Source: Pusillimonas caeni (GTDB lineage: Bacteria > Pseudomonadota > Gammaproteobacteria > Burkholderiales > Burkholderiaceae_B). From it: a stretch of 64,000 bases of DNA. A program made the translations under genes and the position numbers. Shown one piece after another: positions 28,255 through 39,015 of this stretch; positions within the stretch are counted from its first letter, which is position 1, and each line of letters begins with the position of its first letter. Below the pieces are notes generated by a model, which was given only the letters and a program-made list of their open reading frames with translations, had not been told where the DNA came from and made no database searches. The DNA lies in NCBI RefSeq assembly GCF_003545815.1, contig NZ_PDUW01000006.1:232479-296478 (forward strand), given 5' to 3'.

Positions 28255-29506
28255 AGCGCTATTCCTGACCGACGAGCAGAAGGCGATGCAGGCCGGCGCG
28301 TTCGGCGAAAGCGCACGCTGGGCGATCGAGCAGCAGATCAGCGTCGGAAAGTTCTTCGGTTCGGCCCGCTTGCTGCCGGTCGCTTCTGTGCATGCCAGCG
28401 CCGAGATCGGCATCATGGGCGATAGCGGCTTGTCACGCATGACGCAGCTGTCGCGCTCCGGCGCCCGGGTGCGCGTCCCCGCCACCACCGCCGCCTGCAG
28501 TGTCGATTTTTGTCGCTGGCGAGAATTCTGCCTGGCCTCGGACCACGTCGAGCAGGAGCGGGAACTGCACGACTCCTTGCGCTCCATGGGTTTCATCGAC
28601 ACATCGACATGCATCAATTATCAAACGGTCAGTCCCCCTCGTTTTCGCGAGCATCTCGCATGGGGAGACACCGGAGCCGTCACGTTCGCCAATGGCGTGG
28701 TCGGCGCGCGCAGCAATTATGAAGGCGGCCCTGCCTCGATCGCCGCCGCGCTGTCCGGATACACCGCGGAATACGGCTTTCATCTGGAGCGGAACCGCAA
28801 GGCGACCCATGTGTTCGATATTGACGCTCGACTTCAGGGAGCCAGCGACTGGGGGGCTCTCGGCGCCTTGATCGGCGAGACGATCGCGGATTACTGGAAA
28901 GTGCCCGCGGTGGTCGCTCCCGCATGCTCTCCGACGGTGGACGAGTTAAAGCACTTTGCGGCGTCGCTGGCAAGTTTCGGGTCGATAGCGATGTTTCACG
29001 TGGTGGGCGCTACTCCTGAAGCGCCCACGCTCGATACGGCGTGCCACGGCGACATGGCGGGTGTCACGCGAAGCACATTGTCCATGCATGACATAAGAAC
29101 GGTCTACGAGCGCTTTCCGGCGCCGGGCCGGCGCATCGATCTGGTCGTGTTCAGCGCGCCGCAGCTATCGCTGCTCGAAGTAACGCAAATCGTGGAAATG
29201 CTCGAGGAACGGCATGTCGCCGTCGGTACCCGGCTGATCATCACGGTCAATCACCAAGTCAAAGCAGAGCTCGACCGCCTGGGTTCGACTCAGGCCTTGC
29301 TTTCCTCAGGCGCGGAGTTATTGGTGGGAACCTGCTTCTATGTGATGTCCCCGGCCGAAGTGCGAGACCGGTTCGGATTCCGGACGCTGGTGACGCCTTC
29401 CGCCAAACTGGCCAATATCGCGGGAGGGGCCGGCTACACGCCAACGCTGCTCGATGTCCGTTCCAGCGTCGAATCGGCCATAGCGGGAGAGTACCGCCAT
29501 GCATAG
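28247..29506 (+). CDS. Aconitase X large (catalytic) subunit
   Basis: 419 residues, DUF521/AcnX catalytic domain. The stretch GARSNYEGGPASIAAALSGY, with LAWGDTGAVTFANGVVG just before it and YGFHLERNRKATH just after, is the family hallmark. Further Cys-bearing motifs are TSTCINYQ and APACSP, the likely Fe-S/substrate region. AcnX enzymes are hydro-lyases; known members dehydrate cis-3-hydroxy-L-proline or mevalonate 5-phosphate. The swivel domain is encoded separately by the next gene, with which it overlaps by 8 nt. None of the usual hydroxyproline genes (racemase, pyrroline-2-carboxylate reductase) is near, so the substrate is open. Confidence 0.88.
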   Translation: MSKALFLTDEQKAMQAGAFGESARWAIEQQISVGKFFGSARLLPVASVHASAEIGIMGDSGLSRMTQLSRSGARVRVPATTAACSVDFCRWREFCLASDHVEQERELHDSLRSMGFIDTSTCINYQTVSPPRFREHLAWGDTGAVTFANGVVGARSNYEGGPASIAAALSGYTAEYGFHLERNRKATHVFDIDARLQGASDWGALGALIGETIADYWKVPAVVAPACSPTVDELKHFAASLASFGSIAMFHVVGATPEAPTLDTACHGDMAGVTRSTLSMHDIRTVYERFPAPGRRIDLVVFSAPQLSLLEVTQIVEMLEERHVAVGTRLIITVNHQVKAELDRLGSTQALLSSGAELLVGTCFYVMSPAEVRDRFGFRTLVTPSAKLANIAGGAGYTPTLLDVRSSVESAIAGEYRHA

Positions 29507-29948
29507 TGCCAATGCACAGTCCCGGATGGGTCCCTCGGCCGCAACCCGCTTGCTCCGCTTCGGACGTGGGTATGGAGAGGCTGTCGAGGGCGAACTCATC
29601 GTCTCCAGTCAGGGCTTCAATGCCCGCTACGACATGGATCTTCATAAAGGTATCTTCTCCCGTCCGGGACATGACTTGTATGGCCAGTCGATCCAGGGCA
29701 AGATTTATGTCTTTTCCACGCCCAAGGGAGGCATTGCCACTTCCTGGGCGCTGGCTAACCTTTGCGAGCGCGGCCTGGCGCCGCTCGCACTCATATGCCG
29801 CCGGGCAAATCCGGTTGTGGTTCAGGGAGCCGTGCTAGCCCGCATCCCTATTGTGGATTGTCTCGAACAAGATTCCGCCGATTGGCTTGAAACAGGCCAG
29901 CGCGCCCATCTCGATCCGGCTCGCGGCGAGTTGATTGTATACACTTAA
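29499..29948 (+). CDS. Aconitase X small (swivel domain) subunit
   Basis: 149 residues, DUF126-type AcnX swivel domain. The core is SQGFNARYDMDLHKGIFSRPGHDLYGQSIQGKIYVFSTPKGG, followed by SWALANLCERGLAPLALICRRANPVVVQGAVLARIPIVDCLE; the PxGxG-like STPKGG loop is the conserved phosphate/carboxylate-binding element of aconitase swivel domains. It must pair with the large subunit just upstream (8-nt overlap) to form the active hydro-lyase. It is the last gene of the rightward arm; a convergent housekeeping gene begins 17 nt away. Confidence 0.88.
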   Translation: MHSANAQSRMGPSAATRLLRFGRGYGEAVEGELIVSSQGFNARYDMDLHKGIFSRPGHDLYGQSIQGKIYVFSTPKGGIATSWALANLCERGLAPLALICRRANPVVVQGAVLARIPIVDCLEQDSADWLETGQRAHLDPARGELIVYT

Positions 29949-29965
29949 CGGGACCTCTTCCGGCA

Positions 29966-30328
29966 TCAGCCCCCCGGACCCCGTTGGTCCCGGCCGCCCA
30001 TGTTGCGGGCCACCTGCCAGCTCAAAAGCAGGCCCGCCCCCAGCCGCAACAGGCGATGCCGCTTGCGTACGCCGGAAAGCAGCGCCGAGGCCGTCGATAC
30101 GATGACGGGATAGCGCCTCATGAGCCCCACCCCCTGGAACAGCCAGTCGGTGGGACGCTTGCGGCTGACCGCCGCCGGCAACAGGCTGCGCAGCAGAGCC
30201 CTGGGCTGAAGGTCTTGCCCCAGGTGGTGCAGGCTGTTGTGCAGCGTCTGGCGTTCGATGGCTGCCCGCGCGCGCAGCAGCTCGATCTTCACTTCGCGCA
30301 TTCGAGCGGCGGATGCTTTTTTAGCCAT
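29966..30328 (-). CDS. YqjK-like conserved protein
   Basis: 120 residues from ATG 30328 (MAKKASAARMREVKIEL). A basic, helical N-terminal half (ELLRARAAIERQTLHNSLHHL) and a C-terminal hydrophobic patch (RLGAGLLLSWQVARNMGG) are visible; there is no catalytic motif. It is the third gene after a YqjD-like and a YqjE-like gene, overlapping the latter by 8 nt, so it takes the yqjK position of the inner-membrane/ribosome-associated stress set known in enterics. The assignment is mostly from context. Function unknown. Confidence 0.7.
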   Translation of the reverse strand: MAKKASAARMREVKIELLRARAAIERQTLHNSLHHLGQDLQPRALLRSLLPAAVSRKRPTDWLFQGVGLMRRYPVIVSTASALLSGVRKRHRLLRLGAGLLLSWQVARNMGGRDQRGPGG

Positions 30329-30731
30329 GCCTTTCCCCTCTGGAATCACTGTGTTCATCCGGCTCGCGCAGGCGCTCGGCCAGCGAAATATCGCGTTTGA
30401 GCTCGTCCAGCGTAGCGGAAAAAGGGATGGGACCGTTGCTGAGGCAATGCCAGACGCCCCAGAACAAGCCGAGACCGGCCAACGCGTAGATAAGGGCCAG
30501 CACACCTATCGCCAGGTAGCGCTCTTCGGTCGGCCAGAAGTACAGCGCCACTGCGATGGAGAACACCAACAGCGCCAGCGACAGGAGCAGCAAGGCGCCG
30601 AACGCCATGCAAAGTATCCGGATGAGGCGCGTTTTTTCGCTCACCGCTTCGAGCGAAAACAGCTCAAGGCGGGTACGAACCATGGACAGGACGGTGCTGG
30701 CAAGGTCTCCGATGGAGTGTCGTAGCGCCAT
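30321..30731 (-). CDS. YqjE-family inner-membrane protein ("phage holin family" by name)
   Basis: 136 residues from ATG 30731 (MALRHSIGDLASTV). An amphipathic N-terminus (SMVRTRLELFSLEAVSEKTR) precedes two hydrophobic segments (about 40-65 ILCMAFGALLLLSLALLVFSI and 75-97 YLAIGVLALIYALAGLGLFWGV), then a charged C-tail. This is the YqjE plan; databases often label it holin superfamily but nothing phage-related is nearby. The neighbour upstream is the DUF883 protein, as in the yqjDEK cluster. Confidence 0.8.
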   Translation of the reverse strand: MALRHSIGDLASTVLSMVRTRLELFSLEAVSEKTRLIRILCMAFGALLLLSLALLVFSIAVALYFWPTEERYLAIGVLALIYALAGLGLFWGVWHCLSNGPIPFSATLDELKRDISLAERLREPDEHSDSRGERHG

Positions 30732-30806
30732 AAATTCCCTTGGTTGAGGCGCCATGCCAGCCGTCGCAGGGGCGGCCGGGATGGCGCCGGATGTTGACGA
30801 AGGGGC

Positions 30807-31124
30807 CTAGTTGCGGCTGATGAGCATGCCCACCAGCAGGCCGGTCAAGCCGGCGATGCCCACCGCCTGCCAGGGATTGTCGTGGACGTAGTCGTCGGTG
30901 GCGCGGGCCGCCTGCCGCCCTTTCGCCAGCACCGCGTCCTGCGCATCGTACAGGGCCACCCGCGTACGGCGCAGCGACTCCATGGCCTTCTCGCGCAGCT
31001 CGTTGGCCTTGTCGCCCGTGGTATCGGCCGCTTCGCGCAAAAGCTTTTCGGCATCGTCGAGGCTTTCTTTGACGCTGTTGATGAATTGATCTTCTCTGGA
31101 CTGGAGGTCTTTGCTTCGTGCCAT
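30807..31124 (-). CDS. DUF883 family protein (YqjD/ElaB-like)
   Basis: 105 residues from ATG 31124 (MARSKDLQSREDQF). The long charged amphipathic helix (about 15-75) is followed by the signature DDYVHDNPWQAVGIAGLTGLLVGMLISRN, a C-terminal tail anchor ending in Arg-Asn. In enterics such proteins sit in the inner membrane and bind ribosomes in stationary phase, and they respond to stress. It leads the three-gene unit with the YqjE- and YqjK-like genes. Confidence 0.9.
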   Translation of the reverse strand: MARSKDLQSREDQFINSVKESLDDAEKLLREAADTTGDKANELREKAMESLRRTRVALYDAQDAVLAKGRQAARATDDYVHDNPWQAVGIAGLTGLLVGMLISRN

Positions 31125-31240
31125 GGTGGGCTCCTTGTGAAGAATGGAAAATACTGCGGCCTTCAAGAACGATATTAGCGGAAGCTGCAACACACTTATT
31201 GATTCATGTCATGCCATCCAGGAAAGCCTGCCGCGCCATG

Positions 31241-31261
31241 CTTCGGGCTTGCCGCCCGAAG
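31241..31261 (-). terminator. Hairpin downstream of the secreted-protein gene
   Basis: CTTCGGGC-TTGCC-GCCCGAAG is a perfect 8-bp stem with a 5-nt loop. It lies 81 nt beyond the stop at 31343 in the direction of transcription. No T-run follows, so this is a tentative terminator. Confidence 0.35.
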
Positions 31262-31342
31262 GGGCTGCCGCGCCTTGGGGACGTCATATGCAAAAAACAT
31301 GCCCGCCTTCGCCGCGCCGGCTTCAAGAGGCCGCTGACCGGG

Positions 31343-32071
31343 TTATTTCAGTTCGGACACCTCGACCGTAGAGGACACCCCCTGCTGCTGGCTTTCCTGC
31401 CGCATGACCATATTGAGCTCCGGACAGAACCAGTCGGTGACGGTGGAGCGGATTTCGGGGATGGGCAGCACGAGCCCGCTGAACGAGGCCTGGGTCGACT
31501 CTATGACCCGCGAATAATTGATCGGCCAGCACGACTGCGTGCCCGCGGCGGTTTGGATGGACGCTTTCTCGCCCACGGTCTTGGCGCCGGTATGGACGAC
31601 GACCGGCTTGGCGTCGACGCCCTTGTGGTCGACGTTGATCTGGAACTTGCGCGCCGGAAAGGTTTGCCCGGCGCGCGTGATGGGCTCGCCGTAGGAAAAC
31701 AGGCCCAGCATGCGCAAATCGAATTTGCCCTGGACCGGCTCGCGTCCGCCCTGCTGGGTCTGGCGCTCGAAGCTAGCCTGTCCGTCGCGCAGCGTCATCC
31801 AGTAATCGAGGTCGGATTTACCCGGCGGAAGACCCGCCAGGCCGAACGTGGCGGTGCCCTGCACCCGAGCCTGGCATTCGCCCTGGCCGGTCTTTTTTAC
31901 CTCGGAGATGGATAGGTCGGCGCCCAGCCGCAGGGCGCCCGAACCGTCGAGCCTGACCTTGCCCTGGTCGTGCATGAACGGCGCGTCGCACAAGCCTGCC
32001 GCCCCGGCCCCCCCGTGCAGGCCCAGCAACAGAACTGCCAATGTACATCCCGCTTTTGCGGCCATCTGCAT
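31343..32071 (-). CDS. Secreted protein of unknown function
   Basis: 242 residues. The N-terminus MQMAAKAGCTLAVLLLGLHGGAGAAGL is a Sec signal peptide, likely cut after AGA or GAA near residue 24. The mature part is beta-rich with four well-spaced Cys (LCDAP, GECQA, QSCWP, WFCPE) that could form two disulfides in the periplasm. I do not recognise a domain with certainty; segments such as RKFQINVDHKGVDAKPVVV suggest a repeated beta-sandwich. It is 109 nt downstream of upp on the same strand, but gap size suggests its own promoter. Confidence 0.75.
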   Translation of the reverse strand: MQMAAKAGCTLAVLLLGLHGGAGAAGLCDAPFMHDQGKVRLDGSGALRLGADLSISEVKKTGQGECQARVQGTATFGLAGLPPGKSDLDYWMTLRDGQASFERQTQQGGREPVQGKFDLRMLGLFSYGEPITRAGQTFPARKFQINVDHKGVDAKPVVVHTGAKTVGEKASIQTAAGTQSCWPINYSRVIESTQASFSGLVLPIPEIRSTVTDWFCPELNMVMRQESQQQGVSSTVEVSELK

Positions 32072-32180
32072 TTATCACCTCTGCTCGAAGCGCAACAGTT
32101 ACATCCTACTCGTTTTGCGCGGCGCGTGCGGTGCGCCCGGGGTGAAAAAAGTTATCAATATCTTACCGCTGCGCCGGGCG

Positions 32181-32819
32181 TCAATCGTCTTTTTGCTTGG
32201 TGCCGAATATGCGGTCTCCGGCGTCGCCCAGGCCCGGAATGATGTACCCGCTGCGGTTCAGATGGCTGTCGATGGAGGCGGTGAAGACCTGCACATCGGG
32301 ATGGGCGGCTTGCACGGCGCTGATGCCTTCGGGAGCGGCAACCAGCACCAGCGCCCGGATATTGCGGCAACCGGCTTTCTTGAGCATGTCGATGGTGGCG
32401 ACCATGGAGCCGCCCGTGGCCAGCATGGGGTCGACGATCAGGGCCAGGCGCTGGTCCAGCGCGCCGACCAGCCGCTCGAGGTAAGGCTGGGCCTGAAGGG
32501 TTTCTTCATCGCGTGCGATGCCCACGGCGCTGACCTTGGCGCCGGGAATCAAAGTCAGCACCCCTTCCAGCATGCCGATCCCGGCCCGCAGAATGGGAAC
32601 CACGGTAACCTTCTTGCCGGCGAGCTTCTCCACTTCGATCTGGCCGCACCAGCCTTGCACCGAGCAGGATTCCAGGGGCAGATCCTTGGTGGCCTCGTAG
32701 GTGAGCAGGGCCGCGACCTCTTGGGACATCTCGCGGAAGTTCTTGGTGCTGAGGTCGGCGCGACGCATGAGCCCAAGTTTATGGCGTATCAGCGGATGAC
32801 GGATTTCGTGTATGGACAT
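32181..32819 (-). CDS. upp: Uracil phosphoribosyltransferase
   Basis: 212 residues. [12 protein letters not shown] at the N-terminus and the PRPP loop [20 protein letters not shown] are diagnostic. [17 protein letters not shown] is the uracil-binding C-terminal motif. It makes UMP from uracil and PRPP in pyrimidine salvage. It follows dacB by 25 nt on the same strand. Length and motifs are standard. Confidence 0.97.
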   Translation of the reverse strand: MSIHEIRHPLIRHKLGLMRRADLSTKNFREMSQEVAALLTYEATKDLPLESCSVQGWCGQIEVEKLAGKKVTVVPILRAGIGMLEGVLTLIPGAKVSAVGIARDEETLQAQPYLERLVGALDQRLALIVDPMLATGGSMVATIDMLKKAGCRNIRALVLVAAPEGISAVQAAHPDVQVFTASIDSHLNRSGYIIPGLGDAGDRIFGTKQKDD

Positions 32820-32844
32820 GGTGGTGTGATCTGCAGAGAAGAAG

Positions 32845-34257
32845 TCAGCGAGCGGCCAGCCAGGCGATCAGCGCGTCGTCGAAGGGCCGGATGGCCGTCG
32901 AACGCTCGCCATTGGCGAGACTGACGACAATATAGCGCTTGCCGCTGGCCCCGAGCACATAGCCGGCCAGGGCGCGAGCATCGCGTAGCGTGCCTGTCTT
33001 GAGATGCGCCATGCCCCGGACCTCGTCCTGGCGCAAGCGCCGGCGCATCGTACCATCGACCCCCGAGATGGCCAGCGAAGAGACGAACTCGGGCATGAGG
33101 GGCGATCGCCAGGCGGCGTCCAGCATGCTGGCCAAGCCGCCCGCCGTCAGGCGCCCATTGCGCGACAGGCCGGACCCATTATCTATTTGCCAGCCCCGTG
33201 TGTCCACGCCCTGCTCGGCCAGAATGGCCATGACCGCCCGGGCCCCGCCGGCCGGGGTGGCCGGCCGGCCGGTTTTTTCCGCCCCCAGGGTCAGCAGCAG
33301 GGTGCGCGCCATGACGTTGTTGCTCTGCTTGTTGATCTCGCGGATGGTATCGGCCAGCGTCTCGGAATCGCTCCAGGCCAGGACGCGCGCATTGCCGGGG
33401 ACGCGGCCTTCGCGCACCCCCTTGGCAAGCGTGCCGCCCAGGTCGCGCCAAAGCTGGCGGAACAGGCTGGAAAAATAGTCATGCTGCGACTGCACCAGCC
33501 GGTAGACGCTGAATTCGCCGCAGGAACCGGCGGCCGTGCCGGCCACCTCGACCAGGGTTTCGGCCCCCACCTGGCGCGCCTGGGCGGACACCGACGGAGA
33601 GCCGGGACACACGGCGTCGCTGTATTTCACCTCGCCCTGCACGCGCACCCCCGGCAGGGGCGGGTCGATCACGGGTATCCACTTGCGGCCCACGGTGTCG
33701 GGCACGAACAGCAGGCGCGCCGCGCCCAGCCCCACCATCATGGCGTCGGGACTAGCGTTGTAGGGACGGTCGCCCGCGGCATCGAATTCGTTGGGGTCGA
33801 TGGCCACCTGGCCGAAGACGGAGCGGTCGACCACCACCTCGCTGAGATTCTTGACGCCCCGCAGGCGCAGTTCGCGCAACAGATGCCAAAGCTCTTCGTG
33901 GGTCAGCAGGGGATCGCCCGCCGCCCTGATGTACAGCGGCCCGCGCAAGCCGCCCTGTGCGTCGATGCGGGCGCCGCCCTCTGCCAGCAGCTCGGTGCGC
34001 CAGGTGTACTCGGGCCCCAGGCCGGACAGCGCCGCCCAGGTGGTGACCATCTTCATCACGGAAGCGGGATTGCGCGGCACCGCCGGATTGAGCTCGATCA
34101 GGCGTGGCCCGCCGATCTCCTGCACGACCAGGGAGACATCGCCCTGCTGCAGCCGTGCGCCCCGCCATGCCTGCTCGAGCTCGGGCGGCAGCGCCTGGGC
34201 GCCGGCCGCGAACCCAAGCAAGGCAAAACAGATAAGTAGTAGAAAACGCGCAACCAT
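32845..34257 (-). CDS. dacB: D-alanyl-D-alanine carboxypeptidase/endopeptidase (PBP4, DacB)
   Basis: 470 residues with an N-terminal signal peptide ([22 protein letters not shown]). All three class C PBP motifs are present: SVMK (nucleophile Ser66, Lys69), SNN in [14 protein letters not shown], and KTG in [19 protein letters not shown]. The large insert between SxxK and SxN is typical of PBP4. It trims or cuts peptidoglycan cross-links in the periplasm. It is divergent from queA across 135 nt and leads upp by 25 nt. Confidence 0.95.
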   Translation of the reverse strand: MVARFLLLICFALLGFAAGAQALPPELEQAWRGARLQQGDVSLVVQEIGGPRLIELNPAVPRNPASVMKMVTTWAALSGLGPEYTWRTELLAEGGARIDAQGGLRGPLYIRAAGDPLLTHEELWHLLRELRLRGVKNLSEVVVDRSVFGQVAIDPNEFDAAGDRPYNASPDAMMVGLGAARLLFVPDTVGRKWIPVIDPPLPGVRVQGEVKYSDAVCPGSPSVSAQARQVGAETLVEVAGTAAGSCGEFSVYRLVQSQHDYFSSLFRQLWRDLGGTLAKGVREGRVPGNARVLAWSDSETLADTIREINKQSNNVMARTLLLTLGAEKTGRPATPAGGARAVMAILAEQGVDTRGWQIDNGSGLSRNGRLTAGGLASMLDAAWRSPLMPEFVSSLAISGVDGTMRRRLRQDEVRGMAHLKTGTLRDARALAGYVLGASGKRYIVVSLANGERSTAIRPFDDALIAWLAAR

Positions 34258-34357
34258 GGCAAGCGGCCGGGCGGCCCGGCGGGCGGCAAAAAAACATCAG
34301 CATACCGGAAGGAAGGGCGCCGGGGGAGGCTGCGAGCGGAAAAATCGCGGGGCGGCT

Positions 34358-34363
34358 TAAAAT
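34358..34363 (+). promoter_or_regulatory. Possible -10 element for queA
   Basis: TAAAAT, 29 nt upstream of the GTG start at 34393, in an otherwise GC-rich gap. A -35 is not clear. Confidence 0.4.
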
Positions 34364-34392
34364 GGCGTGTTGCCCATTGCCTATCTTCGCGC

Positions 34393-36569
<2,177 letters not shown>

Positions 36570-36582
36570 GCCCGGATGTCGC

Positions 36583-36588
36583 TACAAT
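36583..36588 (+). promoter_or_regulatory. Possible -10 element for yajC-secDF
   Basis: TACAAT, 66 nt before the yajC ATG, in the 85-nt tgt-yajC gap. This would let secretion genes be transcribed apart from queA-tgt. AGGAG at 36642 is the ribosome site. Confidence 0.4.
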
Positions 36589-36654
36589 AGAAAATTCGCT
36601 TTTTTTGCACACCGACCTTACAAATACTTTCATAGATAGATCAGGAGCCACACC

Positions 36655-36999
36655 ATGCAGGCAGTCGACCTACTCAATCTCATAAGCGCCCAGGCCGCGG
36701 GCGACGCCGCGGGCGGACTGATGGGCATGCTGCCCATCATCCTGATGTTCGTCATCTTGTACTTCCTGATGATCCGCCCCCAGATGAAGCGCCAGAAAGA
36801 ACATCGCAATCTCGTGGCCGGCCTCAGCAAAGGCGACGAGGTCATCACCTCGGGCGGCCTGCTGGGCAAGGTCACCAAGGTCAGCGACAACTACATCACC
36901 ATGGAAGTCGCCGAACTGGCCGACAAGCCGGTCGAAGTCGTCCTGCAGCGCAATGCCGTATCCAACGTGCTGCCCAAGGGAACCATCAAGTCGCTGTAA
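36655..36999 (+). CDS. yajC: Preprotein translocase subunit YajC
   Basis: 114 residues. The single hydrophobic segment (about 24-42, MLPIILMFVILYFLMIRPQ) ends in the RPQMKRQKEH motif. KGDEVITSGGLLGKVTKV and VVLQRNAVSNVLPKGTIKSL form the cytoplasmic domain. It associates with SecDF in the inner membrane. It is followed by secD after 91 nt. A small CCCGG-TGCG-CCGGG hairpin just after its stop (37001-37014) may set relative expression. Confidence 0.96.
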   Translation: MQAVDLLNLISAQAAGDAAGGLMGMLPIILMFVILYFLMIRPQMKRQKEHRNLVAGLSKGDEVITSGGLLGKVTKVSDNYITMEVAELADKPVEVVLQRNAVSNVLPKGTIKSL

Positions 37000-37090
37000 T
37001 CCCGGTGCGCCGGGCCTTTATGCGGCCGGCGCTCAGTTCCGGCGGGCGCCCGGCCGACCCGGGCCCGCCCGCTTATCTAATTGATCGACG

Positions 37091-38962
37091 ATGAACCGTT
37101 ACCCCCTCTGGAAATACCTTACCGTGCTGGCCGCCCTGATCATCGGGCTGCTGTATACGCTTCCCAATTTCTTCGGCGAGTCGCCGGCGGTACAGATCGC
37201 AGGGGCCAAGACCTCGGTCAAGATCGACAACAGCGTGCTGGCCCGCGCCCAACAGGTGCTGGCCGAACGCGGCATAGAGTCCACCGGCGCCTTCTACGAG
37301 CAGAACGGGCCCGTGGGCGCCGTGCGCATCCGCTTCGCCACGCCCGACATCCAGCTGGCGGCCAAGGACGCCCTCGAAAAGGCCTTCAATCCCAATCCCG
37401 AAGACCCCGACTACACCATCGCCCTGAACCTGCTCTCGGCCTCGCCCAACTGGCTCACCGCCATCGGCGCGCGCCCCATGTACCTGGGCCTGGATCTGCG
37501 CGGCGGGGTGCACTTCCTGCTCGAAGTCGACATGCAGGGGGCGCTTACCGGGCGCTACGACTCCCTGGCCAACGACGTACGCAGCAGCCTGCGCGACGCC
37601 CGCATTCCCGTCTCGGGAGTCGAGCGCAGCGACCACTCCGTCGTGGCCCGCTTCGACAGCGAACAAAGCCGCGACGATGCCGTCTCGGAACTGCGCCGCC
37701 GCATGGGCGACATGGCGTTCACCACCGGCACGTCGGGCGACAGCTTTCTGCTCACCGGCGTCCTGACCGAGACCGCCATCGCCCAGGTGCAAGCCCACGC
37801 CCTGCGCCAGAACATCGTCACCCTGCACAACCGCATCAACGAGCTGGGCGTGGCCGAGCCCGTCATCCAGCAACAGGGCGCCGACCGCATCATCGTCCAG
37901 TTGCCGGGTGTGCAGGACGTGGCCAAGGCCAAAGAGATCCTGGGCCGCACGGCCACACTGGAAATCCGCATGGTCGACGACTCGCCCTCGGCCATGGCCG
38001 CGCTGTCCAGCGGCAATGTGCCCTTCGGGCTCGAGCGCTATACCGACAGCGACGGCCGGCCGCTGCTGCTGCGCCGCCAGGTCGTGCTCACCGGCGAAAA
38101 CCTGCAGGACGCCCAGCCCGGCCGCGACCAGCAGACGCAACAGCCCTCGGTCAACCTCACCCTCGACGCCAAGGGCGCCCGCATCTTCCGCGACGTCACG
38201 CGCGACAACGTCGGCAAGCGGATGGCCATCCTGCTGTTCGAGAACAACAAGGGCCAGGTCGTCACCGCCCCGGTCATCCGCGGCGAAATCCCGGGCGGAC
38301 AGGTGCAGATCAGCGGCAGCATGAACGCCCAGGAAGCCTCCGACATCGCCCTGCTGCTGCGCGCCGGCTCGCTGGCCGCGCCCATGAGCATCATCGAAGA
38401 GCGCACCATCGGCCCCAGCCTGGGCGCCGACAACATCAAGATGGGCTTCAATTCGACGCTGTACGGCTTCCTGGCGATCGCCGTCTTCATCATTCTTTAC
38501 TACCACCTGTTCGGCCTGTTTTCCACCCTGGGCCTGGCCTTCAACGTGCTGCTGCTGCTGGCGGTGCTGTCCATGCTGCAGGCGACCCTGACGCTGCCCG
38601 GCATCGCCGCCATCGCCCTGACGCTGGGCATGGCCATCGACGCCAACGTGCTCATCAACGAACGCATACGCGAAGAACTTCGCGCGGGGCTGCCGCCCCA
38701 GCAGGCTATTTTCCATGGCTTCGACCGTGCCTGGGGCACCATTCTGGACTCCAACCTCACCACGCTCATCGTCGGGATCGCATTGCTGGCCTTCGGCTCG
38801 GGCCCGGTCCGCGGCTTCGCCGTGGTGCACTGCATCGGCATCCTCACTTCGATGTTCTCGTCGGTGGTCGGCGTGCGGGCATTGGCCAATCTCTGGTATG
38901 GCCGCCAGCGCAAGCTGCAAAGCATCTCGATCGGCCAGATCTGGAAACCCAAACAGGACTGA
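37091..38962 (+). CDS. secD: Protein translocase subunit SecD
   Basis: 623 residues. TM1 lies near residues 8-28. LGLDLRGGVHFLLEVDM is the D1 motif, and the large periplasmic P1 domain spans about 30-445. The C-terminal TM bundle holds ALTLGMAIDANVLINERIREELRAG, with the conserved GMAxDANVLI proton-path Asp. With SecF it uses the proton gradient to pull exported proteins across the inner membrane. It sits between yajC and secF as in most betaproteobacteria. Confidence 0.97.
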   Translation: MNRYPLWKYLTVLAALIIGLLYTLPNFFGESPAVQIAGAKTSVKIDNSVLARAQQVLAERGIESTGAFYEQNGPVGAVRIRFATPDIQLAAKDALEKAFNPNPEDPDYTIALNLLSASPNWLTAIGARPMYLGLDLRGGVHFLLEVDMQGALTGRYDSLANDVRSSLRDARIPVSGVERSDHSVVARFDSEQSRDDAVSELRRRMGDMAFTTGTSGDSFLLTGVLTETAIAQVQAHALRQNIVTLHNRINELGVAEPVIQQQGADRIIVQLPGVQDVAKAKEILGRTATLEIRMVDDSPSAMAALSSGNVPFGLERYTDSDGRPLLLRRQVVLTGENLQDAQPGRDQQTQQPSVNLTLDAKGARIFRDVTRDNVGKRMAILLFENNKGQVVTAPVIRGEIPGGQVQISGSMNAQEASDIALLLRAGSLAAPMSIIEERTIGPSLGADNIKMGFNSTLYGFLAIAVFIILYYHLFGLFSTLGLAFNVLLLLAVLSMLQATLTLPGIAAIALTLGMAIDANVLINERIREELRAGLPPQQAIFHGFDRAWGTILDSNLTTLIVGIALLAFGSGPVRGFAVVHCIGILTSMFSSVVGVRALANLWYGRQRKLQSISIGQIWKPKQD

Positions 38963-38969
38963 CACATCG

Positions 38970-38989
38970 TGCCGGGGCACGCCCCGGCA
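38970..38989 (+). other. Hairpin in the secD-secF gap
   Basis: TGCCGGGG-CACG-CCCCGGCA is a perfect 8-bp stem with a 4-nt loop, 7 nt past the secD stop and 26 nt before secF. It may stabilise secD mRNA or reduce read-through; there is no T-run. Confidence 0.55.
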
Positions 38990-39015
38990 TCCGATAACAC
39001 AGGTACGAAACCAAG

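Noticed and set aside
30321..30731. Phage holin
   Set aside because: The family name suggests phage, but context is the yqjDEK-like chromosomal set with no lysis or phage genes.
37073..38980. Long open frame on the minus strand across secD
   Set aside because: Antisense of secD, with His/Asp/Gly-rich low-information sequence; secD itself has all its motifs.
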